From the NCBI GenBank assembly GCA_005885165.1, contig VAXR01000008.1:1148-25698 (forward strand): 24,551 nucleotides of DNA, read 5' to 3'. The notes beneath the pieces are model-generated. The model searched no databases. It was not told where the DNA came from and worked only from the letters and a program-made list of their open reading frames with translations. Below are positions 24,205 through 24,551 of the stretch, one piece after another. Position numbers and translations under genes: made by a program. How positions within the stretch are numbered: position 1 is the first letter of the stretch; each line of letters starts with the position of its first letter. This DNA comes from Actinomycetota bacterium. Lineage in GTDB: Bacteria; Actinomycetota; Thermoleophilia; Solirubrobacterales; Thermoleophilaceae.

Positions 24205-24525
24205 TCAGGTGCCGCCGTAGCCGTTCTTGTACTTGAAGCTGGCGCTCTTCTTCTTGTTGGTGCACTTGCCCTGCTCCTCGTTGTACGGGTGCGGGCAGCG
24301 CCAGCCTCCGCCGACCTTCCCGGTCGAGCCTGCATTCGGGTCGGTCAGGTACTTGTCGAGCACCGTCCTCGCGTCTTTGCACGAGACGTTCTTGCGGTGC
24401 TTGATGTGGTACCCGCCACTGCTGTCGCTGCATACCTTCTTCGCGGCGACGGGCGACGCGACGCCGCCCAGCGCCACGGCAGCCGCCGCCAAGGCGACGA
24501 CCCCGAGGCTCGTGAGTCTCTTCAT
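24205..24525 (-). CDS. Small secreted cysteine-containing basic protein, unknown function
   Basis: A 106-aa protein with a clear signal peptide: MKR, a hydrophobic core (about 7-22) and SPVAA before KKV, so cleavage is likely near residue 28. The mature part of about 78 aa is basic and has four cysteines (C32, C49, C77, C88), which could form two disulfides in the oxidising exterior. The pattern NVSCKDARTVLDKYL, then GGWRCPHP and GKCTNKKKSASFKY resembles small exported proteins common in actinobacteria, none with a function I can name. The ATG (complement of 24523-24525) has an AAGGGAG ribosome site. It converges with rskA across 58 bases. Its promoter lies at or beyond the window edge. Confidence 0.75.
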   Translation of the reverse strand: MKRLTSLGVVALAAAAVALGGVASPVAAKKVCSDSSGGYHIKHRKNVSCKDARTVLDKYLTDPNAGSTGKVGGGWRCPHPYNEEQGKCTNKKKSASFKYKNGYGGT

Positions 24526-24551
24526 CGGCGCTCTCCCTTGGTCGATTTCGG

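Overview
The window is a GC-rich, tightly packed stretch of bacterial chromosome. CarD, RskA, DisA, ClpC, GTG and TTG starts and heavy G/C at third codon positions point to an actinobacterium. Combined with a Bacillus-like gene order, a Thermoleophilia member (Solirubrobacterales or Gaiellales) is the best guess. That taxonomic call is inference; no 16S or other marker is present. No insertion sequence, prophage or CRISPR array was seen.

Left half (1-7948, all +): the 3' end of coaX (pantothenate kinase III), dusB (tRNA dihydrouridine synthase), greA (transcript cleavage factor), lysS, clpC (Clp ATPase) and radA (recombination ATPase). A 362-base intergenic stretch with two strong DNA dyads follows. 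It leads into a 1060-aa secreted beta-helix/Calx-beta protein (8311-11493) that separates radA from its usual partner disA.

Middle (11580-17374, all +): disA-carD-ispD-PHP phosphatase-ispF-cysS-rlmB is a compact operon whose last five genes overlap by 1-7 bases. It joins c-di-AMP synthesis, an RNA polymerase regulator, two isoprenoid (MEP) enzymes, Cys-tRNA synthesis and rRNA methylation. A Spo0H/SigH-type sigma gene follows with its own promoter and structured leader. The order coaX-dusB-lysS-clpC-radA-disA-ispD-ispF-cysS-rlmB-sigH matches the Bacillus subtilis yac region as I recall it. ctsR/mcsAB, yacL, gltX, cysE, mrnC and yacP are absent; greA, carD, the PHP gene and the secreted protein are extra.

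Right part (18298-24551): an L,D-transpeptidase; a GGCT-like protein gene that converges into a minus-strand tRNA-Thr(TGT); a minus-strand hydrophobic protein; a PlsC acyltransferase fused to the NAD-binding half of GpsA; two ECF sigma genes, one paired with a small one-TM protein and one with an RskA anti-sigma factor; and a small secreted cysteine protein on the minus strand.

Main points of interest: carD has no ATG/GTG/TTG/CTG start and appears to begin at ATT behind a good Shine-Dalgarno sequence. The PlsC-GpsA fusion lacks the GpsA catalytic half. Many genes carry a TANNNT -10 box 6-8 bases before the start codon, which implies leaderless mRNAs. A perfect 19-bp palindrome lies upstream of the secreted protein.
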